Notes: a model not told the origin generated them from the sequence alone. 64,000 bases of DNA from Aspidiotus rigidus (GCA_035079385.1 JAVHKY010000082.1:496001-560000), one strand, 5' to 3'. Positions 11,815 through 21,849 are shown, numbered from the stretch's first letter. Translations and numbers: made by a program.

Positions 11815-12345
11815 TTCATACCGAGTAGTCGAGGAGCTGAATTATTGCTCCTTTTGGGTGGATTTCACTTACTACAAGTTTCGAACTTCTGCGCATTCTG
11901 TAACTTGGCGATGTACTTTCCGAGGCTGCACAGCAACTGTGCTTATTGAGGGTAACGAATATATGTACACGATGCTCTTTTTACATTATCATGAATTGTG
12001 AAGAAAATTTTTGAATTTTTCATAGAAGGCGACGATACTTCACCCAAACAGCGAGGGACGCATAAACACGCAACAAATCTTGTAAATGAATCTCGTCACA
12101 TGTAAAGGTGAGCCGTTCCTCTTAGTGAATGATAGTCAAAAACATATTGTCATTTTTTTGTGCCAAACAAATCTCAATGTCCTCGGAGTGATAGATACAA
12201 TTTTCGTCGATGGTACGTTCGACTACTGCGCTAAATTTTTTAAGCAGCTCTTTATAGTACATGGCATCCAAAATGGACATTATGTACTGTCGTGTCACTG
12301 TATCTGGAGTAACATTATATCGCAGCAATTGTTCATATATCAATC
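11815..12345 (+). pseudogene. Decayed FLYWCH zinc finger / MULE transposase
   Basis: MULE-type transposases of animals often pair an N-terminal FLYWCH zinc finger with a DDE transposase domain. Here a frame at about 11850-11950 reads DFTYYKFRTSA, then VTWRCTFRGCTATVLIEG. This has the Trp-x-Cys and second Cys of a FLYWCH finger, reached by a +1 shift from IPSSRGAELLLLGG just upstream. Then 12086-12345 reads EPFLLVNDS, IDTIFVDGTFDYC and QLFIVHGIQNGHYVL, the block around the first catalytic aspartate (VDGTF) of MULE transposases. After about 12345 the similarity stops. Frameshifts and a missing C-terminal half show that it is dead. No terminal repeats were found. Confidence 0.7.
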
Positions 12346-12770
12346 TCGTGACTCTGTTACAACTCTTCTTTTTTTACAAGTGGTTTTATTTTTTTTCAAG
12401 TTTGTAACTCCTTACAATATTTGCTACTACAAGCTCAGGAACGTTTTCTTCTTCTTCAATAGTTTGTGTAAATATTTGTACCTTTGTTCTGATGACTTCT
12501 GTAGTGCTTTAAGTATAGAATGCCAAATATTTTTCAATTAATACACAATATTACACATGTGTGCAATTTACACCTGTGTGCAATTTACTCAAACTTGAAA
12601 TTGTGTAGAGTTTACAGCTGTGTGCAATTTATTCGAACAGTGTGTGCAGTTTACTTTCTCCCTTCATTTTTTTTTTTTTTTTGTGGGGGGGGCTTACAAT
12701 TTAATTTTATTTGAATGTTTTGCCACTATGTAGCGCCAATGATCCGTTCCCCGGTTATACATAGAGTCTT
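12346..12770. other. Unrecognised low-complexity DNA
   Basis: T-rich DNA with several TGTGTGCAATTTACT-like direct repeats at 12555-12655. No gene was recognised. Confidence 0.4.
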
Positions 12771-13560
12771 ATGTAAATTCACTGTTTTTAAAAAAATTGT
12801 AGAAGAGTCAGAAATCAACCAAAAAATCTGAAACTTGGTGCAAATAGACGCTCTATATATTTCAAAAAAAAAAATTATTCTCATTTGTAAATTTCTTGAT
12901 TTTTTATAACTCTTGGAAATTTGTCAGTACAAGGGTACCTCCAGTAAGGTAACAAAGCTGGTGGGGTGCGGAAGGCATTCACAACGGCGCTGCAAACGCA
13001 GCAGAATTATGTATGAACTACATTATTTTGTGTGACAAGAATTTTGTATAGAGTCAATACCTCTTTAGTGTACCGTGGCTCTTATGTGGCTCTTATGGAC
13101 GTTATTCTTGTGTTTACATTTTCTGCAGTCAAGATGGCGGTCCATTATACCTACATCATATAGCGCCTTAGTATTGACACAAACGTTTGTTATTGTCGCA
13201 TGAGTTGTGTCAGTTGATATAATCTACGCTAGGAGCGTTGTAAGGTATTACTAAGCAGGAAAACTACATGAATACTACCTAATGTAAATTCATCAATTTT
13301 TAAAAATTTGTAGAAGAATCAGGTATTAACCTAAAAATCTGGAACTGGGTACGAATAGACAACTTACTATGCTCTACTTATTTAAAAAAAAATTATCGTC
13401 TTAGGTGAATTTCTTCATCTTTTACAATCCTAGCAAATTTCGTCAATATTAGGGTACCTCCCGTAAGGTTCCGACACAGGTGGGGTGTGGAAGGTATTCA
13501 AATGATCGCTGCAAGCGTAGCGTTGTGTCAATACCTCTATAATGTATCCTGGTTCTCGAG
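12771..13560 (+). repeat. Diverged tandem duplication, period about 510 bp
   Basis: Positions 12771-13080 and 13281-13560 match in order: GTAAATTCA, TTGTAGAAGA, a GGGTACCTCC block, GTGGGGTG, and GTCAATACCTCT. Divergence is substantial, so the duplication is old. No reading frame is conserved between the copies, which argues against coding. Confidence 0.75.
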
Positions 13561-14388
13561 GTATAAAACGTGGACAGAGTATAGATGCGATCACAAATCA
13601 ACGCTAGCCATTTACGTCTCCCAACCGTATCCTATTTAACAATTTTTAATTTTGTTTCGTTCGGTATTTTGGCCAAAAAATGAATCTCAATTGTTTCTCA
13701 GTTCAGTTCAGTCCTTTTTCAATTTCAAAGTTTTGAACGCAGAGTCATAATAATGACATATTAGGATTTTGAATTTTGATGACAATAAAATTTTCTGAAC
13801 CAATTAAAAAATAGCATCACGATAAGCCAATGAGAATATTCGTTGCGTCGATGTTGGGCCAAATGATAACCAATAGCACCCTCGGTGTCAACATGTAGGT
13901 CCAAGTGAGCGCACCCCGGCACCAACCGATCAGTACCATGTTCGACGGTTTGTTTACAAAGTGTGCTTTATTATATAGGATTATATAGGATTTCGTTTCT
14001 TGCTCAACTTATTTGCTCCTTTTCTCAAACCTATCAACCAATGATCAAATTCATTTTAATGAAAAGCATCCGGAAAACGGCCCTTTCCGCCGCAGTTTTT
14101 TTCTTAGAAAACGTTCGATTTCTGTACAGTGCAGTGTTGCGCTGATCTTTTTTGCTTTCCATTTTTACTTTCCGCACCTGTTAATTGATGCGGAAAACAA
14201 AAATGTACTGTCGCGGAAAACAAAAATGTACTATCGTTCTGTTCTCCCTCCTTCTTCCTAGCCTGCCATCACTCTCCCCTCCAGTTGCTGCGCTTCTTTC
14301 TCTTGCGAGGTTCTCGAACTCCGAAACGAACGAACGGAGAAGCAAAAAACTGGGGCTGGAAGGCCGTTTTTCGAACGCTTTTCATTAA
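13561..14388. other. No recognised gene
   Basis: Short overlapping frames at 13963-14388 have no family resemblance. A GCGGAAAACAAAAATGTACT unit is repeated in tandem at about 14191-14230. Confidence 0.4.
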
Positions 14389-14526
14389 AATAGTATACGT
14401 AACAGAGTTGAAAAATGAGCGATTATCTCGTTCGATTGCGTCACTCGCTTCGCTCGCTTCGCTCGCTCCGCAAACGTCGCAATCGTTAATCGCTTATTTT
14501 CCGCCTCTGTTACGTAATATACTATT
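14389..14526. repeat. Foldback element (138 bp)
   Basis: The left arm 14389-14440 starts AATAGTATACGTAAC. The right arm ends GTTACGTAATATACTATT (complementary apart from three extra bases), and the arms also share GAGCGATTA/TAATCGCT and ATTGCG/CGCAAT. The loop is a CACTCGCTTCGCTCGCTTCG run. It looks like a MITE or foldback, and target duplication is unclear. Confidence 0.75.
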
Positions 14527-14539
14527 ATTATTTTACCAA

Positions 14540-14660
14540 CTTTTTGTAGAAAAGCAAGTACTACACCCGTCACAATTGTAACAGAGGGAAGGGGAAAAGA
14601 ATTTTCTCCACATTTTAGAGGTTGTAGATCATCGCTACGTCATTAAAAAATTTCAGGTTT
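14540..14660 (+). repeat. Family D repeat fragment
   Basis: It starts with ACCAACTTTTTGTAGAAAAG and passes through GTAGATCATCGCTACGTCAT. It matches the left arm of the palindrome at 54597-54704 in diverged form. Confidence 0.65.
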
Positions 14661-15278
14661 TCTTATATTATAGAATACATATGGATCATAATCATTCTGT
14701 CCGCGCTTCTGCTTCTCCTCTGAGACTACATAATGGACTTCTTTGAAACTCGGGGCCAGTAGTGGGAGGTCTTCTGATCTACAGGAAGCCCGTCCAGTGG
14801 GAATCCGGAACCATTTGCTGAAGCCCAAGCCCAATCTAAAGCCTTCACTGTTAAGCCAAGCAACATAGTTGGGTGGCGACCAATGTAGATGGACGTAGGA
14901 GAAGGAAAATTCCGAGACTAAAACCACCCTAAGGAGAAGGAAAACTCCGATAAATAAACCCGGCCAGAGTCGTCAGAAATAATAAAGGTCCCATCCACCC
15001 CTCTAATTCAAGAGCGGGTATCTATGATACAGAAGAGTTAAGGTATGGAGATGGATGGTCATTAAGAAGGAAAACTTGAAAACCCGGCAATAGCCGTAAT
15101 GGAAACCTTCTAGATATGGGGACCGAGCAACCAATTCTAGAAGAACGGTCTGCAAGACAGTTGTTTACTTGGGAAACAGCCTTTCTCTCGAGTAAAACTA
15201 TAATCCAAAAGACAGAAGCGATCCATCTAAGCGCTATATCAGCTGGTTCTGTCGAACAAAACACATTCCAAGGCGAAC

Positions 15279-16196
15279 ATGGTACGTACCAGAAGCCAGG
15301 CCTCGGACGAGACTGGACACGTGTCTCAACCAATCGGGACTAGAGGAGAGATACAGCCGGAAGCCACCCGTGAAGCGAGCCGCACGGGCCCGGCTACTCA
15401 ATCGGCAAGAAACTGTAGCAGAACGACCGCTGAAAGTGTTTCCTCAATTAATCTGGGGACCACTAAAGCTGGTAAACCAAGGCAGCGCATACAATGGACC
15501 CACGAGATGAACGTGTTTATAATGCAATGCTACTACAGGATTACTATACTGAATCCTGATGCTACATACAGAAGGGAACTCTACAAGAAGTTTAGAGGTC
15601 AATATCCGCAGATCGATGTGACAGAACAGAGAATAGCCGATCTAAAGAGAGCTATTGAAAAGAGAAAATTGATAGGAGAAGCGGAACCCCGAGAAATAGA
15701 GGAAATAATTAAGAGTATGAATAGGCCAGAAGAGAGGAACGACAACTACGACGATGAAAGTAAACAGAATGCTGAAACTGGAAGGAATGCGAAAAACACA
15801 GCGGCAGATGAAGATCCCATAGAAATCGGATCCACGACTGATGAAATAGACGATTTTGAAGAAAAAATCATAGCGGAATTCGAAAAGGCAGAAGCTGAGT
15901 TCAAGAAGGAGGAACCAGAAGGAAGACCTGAAATAGTGGCAAGAATACGTCTAAACAGAAAAATAAATAAAGCCTTGAAAATAATCATTGAAAAGATCTT
16001 GCCGGGAAAACTGTGTCAGTGCACAAACCTGACGGAACTGGTAGGACTAGTTTACTGTGGAGCAGTTACAATCACAAGAATCAACGATGAGAAAATCAAT
16101 ACCACACAGCCAGAAAAAAGGAAGAAGGGGAAGAAAAGTAGTCAGACACCAATGTGGCAACAGAGAATAGAGGGAATACGCAAGCAGTTAGGCTAG
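15279..16196 (+). CDS. R4-like LINE ORF, N-terminal region
   Basis: This 305-codon segment begins MVRTRSQASDETG. Around residues 66-140 it carries a basic region, RQRIQWTHEMNVFIMQCYYR, followed by YRRELYKKF and EQRIADLKRAIEKRK. This is the conserved N-terminal domain of R4/Dong-type elements, probably for nucleic-acid binding. An acidic, Glu/Lys-rich stretch follows (about 150-215). The frame ends in a stop at 16194-16196. The related frame resumes at once in another phase (KSRKLEKKVKRIIQ), so a frameshift, not a true terminus, ends it. It would act in target-primed reverse transcription. Confidence 0.7.
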   Translation: MVRTRSQASDETGHVSQPIGTRGEIQPEATREASRTGPATQSARNCSRTTAESVSSINLGTTKAGKPRQRIQWTHEMNVFIMQCYYRITILNPDATYRRELYKKFRGQYPQIDVTEQRIADLKRAIEKRKLIGEAEPREIEEIIKSMNRPEERNDNYDDESKQNAETGRNAKNTAADEDPIEIGSTTDEIDDFEEKIIAEFEKAEAEFKKEEPEGRPEIVARIRLNRKINKALKIIIEKILPGKLCQCTNLTELVGLVYCGAVTITRINDEKINTTQPEKRKKGKKSSQTPMWQQRIEGIRKQLG

Positions 16197-16436
16197 CTGA
16201 CCTTGGACAGAGAGGAAATAAATCAAGAAAATTGGAGAAAAAGGTCAAGAGAATCATTCAGAAAGAAAAAAATAGGCGTCATTCAAAGTATGAAGAGAAC
16301 AAGGGAATGGATGAATTCATTGATACCTTGAAACAAAAACCGGCTGTCCTCAGCGCTAGACTCAGACAATACAAAGCCAGCCAAAAAAGGAGGAATGACA
16401 ATAAAACGTTTGCCAATAATGAAAAACTATTCTACA
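16197..16436 (+). pseudogene. R4-like LINE ORF, linker before RT (frameshifted)
   Basis: The frame read here (KSRKLEKKVKRII, then LSARLRQYKASQKRRND, NNEKLFY) continues the LINE protein toward the RT. It is broken at 16437 by the PLE. The interrupted sequence resumes at 17561 with RNLRNKSES, so the LINE reads NNEKLFY then RNLRNKSES once the insertion is discounted. Confidence 0.7.
16429..16436. repeat. Target-site duplication of the PLE, left copy
   Basis: ATTCTACA at 16429-16436 is repeated exactly at 17554-17561, on the two sides of the inserted PLE. Confidence 0.75.
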
Positions 16437-17083
16437 CGGCTCGTGATCCTGAAATCTCCATCGTTCAGTCTATTGCATCACATAATGGCCTCCATGTCGA
16501 CGTCGCTAAGATGGTAAGAAGGAAGAGCCTGAAAATGATATTAACGTCTCAACCTACACAGCAACCAGATTCTAGTCGTCGTTCTAAATGGATCAGCCTC
16601 CCCTACTATGGTTCTCCTTCTAATAAACTGGCACCCATACTAAAGAAATATGGTTACAAAGTCGCTTTTCGTCCGATCATGACAATCAACAATCTTTTGA
16701 ACCTGAAGGACCCAATTCTTCCTGAAAAACGGTCTGGGGTGTACCAGTTATCCTGTACTGACTGCCAAACAGTGTATATTGGGCAAATTGGTAGGCCCTT
16801 TTCTTCGTGGCTAGCAGATCATAGGTTAGCTTTTAACACGAAAAAACGATCCGAATCGGCAATGGCAAAACATTGTATGGAGTCTCAACATGGGTTTGAA
16901 AAAGTCTCTTGGAAAATTCTCCATCATTGTTCGAAAGGAAGATCAATGAACCATTTAGAAGAGGCTGAAACTGTTGCGGCGCATAAAACCCACGGCGCAA
17001 AGCTTCTAAATGATTTAACGGCCACCTTTCTCTCACCTATTTCGCGGTATTTGCTTGAATTCTCCCATCCTCACACGTCGTGA
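16437..17083 (+). CDS. PLE ORF C-terminus with GIY-YIG endonuclease (partial)
   Basis: The frame is open from the insertion point to the stop at 17081-17083. GIY-YIG motifs are GVY (16736-16744) and VYIGQIGRPF. The PLE-type cysteine pair (SCTDC) sits just before them, and the conserved glutamate region is NHLEEAE. At the usual catalytic arginine of the R-x3-EH block, the codon at 16808-16810 is TGG (Trp), one CpG-type transition from CGG. The product is therefore probably catalytically dead. In PLEs this domain nicks target DNA for insertion. The ORF is fused by chance to the preceding LINE frame, which gives the long apparent ORF. Confidence 0.75.
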
Positions 17084-17141
17084 CTGTATACAAGATGACA
17101 TCATCCTTTCTTAGTCTCATATATTCATCTCTATCTTCTTC

Positions 17142-17193
17142 AGTTGCCTGAAGATGGTCAGCATCGCCTGTCCGAAACCGGTCGCTGTAAACT
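17142..17193 (+). ncRNA. Hammerhead ribozyme-like motif of the inserted PLE
   Basis: CTGAAGA (17148-17154) and GAAA (17174-17177) form the core, with cleavage triplet GTC at 17181-17183. Stem I pairs GC (17146-17147) with GC (17184-17185). After an internal loop, AGTT (17142-17145) pairs with AACT (17190-17193). Helix III ACCGGT (17177-17182) is again a palindrome. Stem II is poorly formed (GGTCAGCATCGCCTGTC), so this copy may be inactive. Confidence 0.5.
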
Positions 17194-17560
17194 CGATCTA
17201 TTATCACAAGGTATTGCTGGTTTTTTCGTGATTGTTTTAATTCTGTACTCACCTTTTTACCTTTTTCGTAATTTTAATGATTAATTTTTGATTTAGTTGT
17301 TCCTCTGACAAAAAAATTTTTAGTTTCTTAGTTTAATTTTCGGACCAAAATTTAATTTTATAATTTTATAATTTTACTAATGTATTTATTTATTTATTTT
17401 TCTGTTTTACTAATTTTTATCTCTTTGGACAAAATTTTATGTTGGTTTGTGATTCTCAAATTTTATTCGATTATACTGGTGAACCTGTCTGTGATAATAT
17501 TTCGTGATTCTTAAAAAAAGTTATGTGTCTATATACCCAAACACTCCTATATAATTCTAC

Positions 17561-18685
17561 AGAAACCTGAGAAATAAGTCCGAGTCAATAGAAGATACCA
17601 AAATACCAGAACAAGAGAAGATGCGTGAATTCTGGGAGAAAGCAAGGTGGATTCAAGAAGAGACGGACTGTAACCAAAGAAAAGACCTGCCTGAAATGAT
17701 GAATCACACAATCAACATCACAGAACTAAGAGAGACAATTAGAAAAATGAAAAACGCGAAAGCTGCGGGAATAGATAACATACACAACTTCTGGTACAAG
17801 AAGATGTACAGTCCCCACGAGAAGCTAGCCGAATTACTGAATGAAATCCTGAAGAAACCAGAACTAATGCCAAACTTTCTGACAAAGGGAAGAACGTACC
17901 TGATACCAAAAGGTGAATACAGCGACGATCCGGCCAAGTATCGGCCAATAGCTTGCCTATGCACCCTCTACGAAATCCTCACCGCTAGCATTACTAAGAA
18001 AATAAATGCCCATAGCACTGGACAGGAAATAATAGCAACTGAACAGAAAGGATGTCAGAAGGGAAGCCTAGGATGCAAGGAGCAACTCCTGATTGACACA
18101 GTTGTCACAAAACAAGCTTGTCGATATAAAAGAAATCTGCACATGGCATACATAGACTACGCAAAAGCCTATGATTCGGTGCCTCACTCATGGCTTTTAA
18201 CTGCTCTAAAAATTTACAAAATTCACAAAAAACTGACGAGGTTCTTGAAGCATATGATGGCGGAATGGGAAACGACATTGACCCTTGGAAAGCATGGAAG
18301 ACAAATCAGGATACCAGGAATAAAAATACAAAGAGGAATCTTCCACGGGGACTCTTTAAGTGCAGTATGGTTCTGCCTGGCTCTGAATCCGTTACCAAAT
18401 ACCCTCAATAGCAAAGGAGCGGGCTACAAAATAAGAAAACAAAATGAAAGAGGCCAAAAATTCTTGCACCTCTTGTATATGGATGACTTGAAGCTGTATG
18501 CCAAAAATGAACATGAAATGAAGACACAGATCGGACATTTAACAGCATTTACAAATGACATAAATATGAAGTTTGGTATAGAGAAATGTCGAACAGCAAT
18601 AATAAAAAGAGGTATACAGCAAACCATAGATGAAGTGACAAGAGTGGGCGAAGAGGAACAGACAATGAGAGCTTTACGCGGATAA
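17561..18685 (+). CDS. R4-like LINE reverse transcriptase
   Basis: The frame resumes at 17561 (RNLRNKSES) and is open to 18685. RT motifs appear in order: KAAGIDNIHNFWYKKM, then LTKGRTYLIPKG, KYRPIACLCTLYE, EQKGCQKGSLGCKEQLLID, AYIDYAKAYDSVPHSWL, and the catalytic YMDD at 18476-18487. The QKGC..GS.GCK signature is typical of the R4/Dong group. It ends by frameshift near 18685, and the next frame continues with YKYLGM. The enzyme copies element RNA at a nicked chromosomal target. Confidence 0.8.
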   Translation, partial: RNLRNKSESIEDTKIPEQEKMREFWEKARWIQEETDCNQRKDLPEMMNHTINITELRETIRKMKNAKAAGIDNIHNFWYKKMYSPHEKLAELLNEILKKPELMPNFLTKGRTYLIPKGEYSDDPAKYRPIACLCTLYEILTASITKKINAHSTGQEIIATEQKGCQKGSLGCKEQLLIDTVVTKQACRYKRNLHMAYIDYAKAYDSVPHSWLLTALKIYKIHKKLTRFLKHMMAEWETTLTLGKHGRQIRIPGIKIQRGIFHGDSLSAVWFCLALNPLPNTLNSKGAGYKIRKQNERGQKFLHLLYMDDLKLYAKNEHEMKTQIGHLTAFTNDINMKFGIEKCRTAIIKRGIQQTIDEVTRVGEEEQTMRALRG

Positions 18686-19624
18686 GACACGTACAAGTAT
18701 TTAGGAATGGAACAGAGGAAAACGACAGAAAGCTCAATTGTGAAGCAAAGACTACATAAAGAATTCCAAGCAAGACTTCACATGATATGTCAATCAGGGC
18801 TAAATAGTGGTAACATGACTAAAACAATCAAAAACTATGCAATCTCAATCCTCACATACTCCTTTGGAGTGGTAAATTGGAACAAAACAGAAATGGAGGA
18901 CGAACAGCGATTAACACGAAAGATTCTCACAAAGAATAGGTGCCATCACCTAAAATCCGCGATAGAGAGAACGATGATTCCCAGAAAAGAAGGGGGACGA
19001 GGAATGCTAGATATAGCGAACATGCAGGACCGTCAGATATTGAACATACGAAGATACATGGAGAAAAATATGGAAAGTAACACAATATTAGCAGCAATAG
19101 TCAACCCCGATGAAGGGATTACCCCTGCTGACTTGAGTAACAAAGAAATGACCATAAGAGAACAAATAGAAAAGAGATCCGCAACCAGAACAGAGACTTG
19201 GAAAGGCAAAGCTATCCATGGAAGATTTTACCAAAAACTCCACCTGAAAGAAGTGGATAAGGAAATATCATGTGAGTGGATAAGAAGAGGCAGTATATTC
19301 CCGGAAACAGAAGGGTTCATGTTTGCCATCCAGGACCAAGTGATCCCCACAAACAACTACAGGAGGGTTTTAGTGAAAGACGCATTAGCTGAAGACAAGT
19401 GCCGAAGATGCGGAGGCAAGGCGAAACTATCCAGCACGTTCTAAAAGGCTGCCCTACTCTGGTGGCGTCTGAGTACAAAAGTCGACATGATGTAGTGGGT
19501 AAAATACTCTATCAGGAGATACTCAAAGACGTGCTGGGGGAGAATATAAAAACACCATACTACATATATGAACCTGAGAGTATAGTCGAGTCGATCTACT
19601 GGGACCGAACCATTCAAACAAATT
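18686..19624 (+). pseudogene. R4-like LINE C-terminal region with zinc knuckle
   Basis: It reads YKYLGMEQRKT (from about 18698), then a helical thumb/linker region. A second frameshift lies inside the zinc knuckle near 19430. The knuckle runs CRRC (from 19400), then HVLKGC (to 19452), the C-x2-C-x8-H-x4-C pattern of R2/R4 elements. The protein continues YYIYEPESIVESIYWDRTI and stops when family C repeat begins. The REL endonuclease that should follow is absent. Confidence 0.7.
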
Positions 19625-19910
19625 TTTTTTTAAATTGAATATTTCTCTAAAACTACTCATCCAATCCTCAAAAAAAAAAAAAAAAAAAAAAAAAACTTGC
19701 AAGTGCCCATCTTGAAATAATACTATAATATGGCTAAGTTACAAACAAATCCATCTAGTAGTTTTGGAGAAGTTCTATTTAGTAAGGTTGCGGACAGGAA
19801 AAAAAAAAAAAAAAATCGTGTAAATAAGTAGGCAAATAAATAACACCTATGTGAGGAAATCTGTACGGACGGGTATAATACCTCTCTTTTCCAACAAGAA
19901 AAGTCTGTAA
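19625..19910 (+). repeat. Family C/D repeat with A-runs
   Basis: The family C segment (AATATTTCTCTAAAACTACT, then AATAATACTATAATATGGC) contains an A-run at 19669-19694 and a second at 19799-19814. It ends with the family D motif (TATAATACCTCTCTTTTCC, AAGAAAAGTC). It lies directly against the truncated LINE. Confidence 0.65.
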
Positions 19911-21139
19911 ACAATCCTATTTCAAAATGGAAGGGGTAGGGGTAATTGAACCCAATATTGTATTTGATAAGGACTCTCCTTTGTGAATCACACATTTTCC
20001 TCTCAAATCAAAGGACTCTCAATGGAAAGTCTCACCCATAGTTGCTGAACTCGCTCAGGATACCATTTTCAACACAATACTTGAAAAATTCAACTCACAA
20101 CAAAATACCGTAAGTGATAGTTTTTTCATTTTTCCTTACTGCATCTATATGAATGAGCATCTCTTACCTCAAATTGCGGTCCTGAAGGAAAAAGCTAGAA
20201 GTATGAAGTAAAAACTCATGATTGCTCAGTTGTTGTGAGAGAAGAGAATGGAAAATTCTATAAAATTGTAATATTGCAGTATACAAGTAGAAGCATACGA
20301 GCACAAGCATACATAAACTAGAACACTAAATTTTATTGGAACATTGTTGGCACGGCTGTAGCAGGATGGACGAGACTTAAGACAAGAGTTCGTACTTCAT
20401 CAAAACGTCGTAACTAAATCTAATCCTCAAATTAATCACAACCCACATCAGGACGTGTTCGACTCCTACCTCAATTCCCCTTCACGTGAGAGGACCGGCT
20501 CGGACTGGCTCAATCAAAGCGCTAAGAGCATGAATACATGTTTCTGAGAGCACGAGTAACTGAAGATACCGGTAAACCACGGTCAGTATTTGATTCACTT
20601 GCTGAGATCACGTAAGCTATACAAAATATCTTGATAATTGAGGTTAGCGTTGTCGTCAGATACGGGCTCTACTTACCCGTCAAACAGAACAAATAGTTTG
20701 TTGTAGTAATCGTAAATCTGATCGAAATAAAATAAATTAAATTCACGAAGTGTTCGGTGAGGTATGTGAACGAGCATTTTATAAACCTGAAAAGAAACAA
20801 GGACTGCACAAGTCAGTCGGTGGTACCTAGAAGAGAGGGGGGGCGGGCTACGGGTAACCTAAAGAGTAAAATTTAGAAAAATTCGGCCAAAAGATTCTTT
20901 CGCTGATAACTCGCAGACTGCTGTTACATTCCTCGGCATAATCACCTATAACATCCAATTCTTCGGGGATTGGAAGGTCTCTGAAAAACAATACTTTCGC
21001 CGCTCATCGGCTAAGAGGAAAAGATTCGAAGTCTTCGATAACAGGTAAATACATATATCATATTATTATTAGCGAATTAACACAGCCAATGACTAGCAAA
21101 TGCGATTGCAGTATCGGAAAATCGTTGAACTATACCAAT
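19911..21139. other. No recognised gene
   Basis: Mixed AT-rich DNA without exon-like frames, and no RNA gene was recognised. Confidence 0.4.
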
Positions 21140-21842
21140 AACACTACTGAACAAATTTCAAATTTTTTGAATGAACATGAACTATCTAAGAAGTTTCTAA
21201 AAGTACTTTTCACGCTGAACACTATGCCGTTGACCGTTTTTCGCTATCACATCGGAGTTCCGAGTAATTCGCGTTTGAAAATTAAAAAATCGCCAAAAAC
21301 TGTACCTGTGTAACACGATATCATATCAAAAACAGAATAATGCGGTATGTTCCACAGCACGAAAATGTAGTTTGAACCTTACTCTATAACATATTTAAGA
21401 TCAAGAATAATCGCACAATTCTTCGAGCAGTTATGAACAATATTGTACAAGACTATTTTCACCTTCAAATGCGGGGAAACACGCGATTCTGCGTCGCGAC
21501 GCGAGGACGTACATTGGCCCGCGTTCAAAGCTGAAAATAGTCTTGTACAATATCGTTCCTATCTGCTAGATGAATTGTGCGATTATTCTAAATCGTAAAT
21601 ATGTTACAGAGCAAGGTTCAAACTACATTTTTATGTGGTTCAACATACCTCAGTATTCTGTATTTACTGTGGTATTGCATTTTGAAAGTACAGTTTTCGG
21701 CAATTTTTGAATTTTCAAACGCGAATTAATCAAGACTCCAATGTGATAGCGAAAAACAGTCAACGCCATAGTGTTCAGCGTGAAAAATACTTTTAGAAAC
21801 TTCTTAGGTAGTTCATGTTCATAAGATGCTGTTCAGTAGTGT
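21140..21842. repeat. Long inverted repeat, arms about 330 bp
   Basis: The left arm 21140-21474 and right arm 21518-21842 are complementary along most of their length. Examples are ACACTACTGAACA / TGTTCAGTAGTGT, AAGAAGTTTCTAAAAGTA and its complement, and TTGTACAAGACTATTTTC and its complement. The spacer of about 43 bp is CG-rich. A diverged single-arm copy lies at about 60745-60860 (TATTTTTCACGCTGAACCC, GCCGTTTTTCGCTATAGG). No transposase is present. It may be a foldback element or an inverted duplication. Confidence 0.85.
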
Positions 21843-21849
21843 AATAATA

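Larger units (their letters stand above)
16437..17553 (+). mobile_element. 5'-truncated Penelope-like element inserted in the LINE
   Basis: This 1.1-kb insertion is flanked by the 8-bp duplication ATTCTACA. It holds the end of the PLE ORF (to 17083), a hammerhead-like motif (about 17142-17193) and a T-rich 3' region. The reverse transcriptase part is absent, consistent with 5' truncation. It lies in the same orientation as its host LINE. The LINE frame continues across the insertion, which fixes the order: LINE first, PLE later. Confidence 0.8.
14690..19624 (+). mobile_element. R4/Dong-like non-LTR retrotransposon, split and truncated
   Basis: This LINE of the R2/R4 (REL-endonuclease) group has an ORF that starts at 15279, after a less AT-rich 5' region. 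The expected order is an N-terminal DNA-binding region, reverse transcriptase, a CCHC zinc knuckle and a restriction-enzyme-like endonuclease. All but the last are visible. A PLE fragment (16437-17553) splits it. Frameshifts lie near 16196, 18685 and 19430. The 3' end is cut at about 19624, where family C repeat begins, so the PD..D endonuclease and the 3' UTR are missing. The 5' boundary is approximate. The element is non-functional. Confidence 0.8.

Noticed and set aside
15746..15988. Minus-strand frames inside the R4-like LINE (also 17704-17964, 18424-18773)
   Set aside because: They are shadows of the purine-rich coding strand of the LINE.
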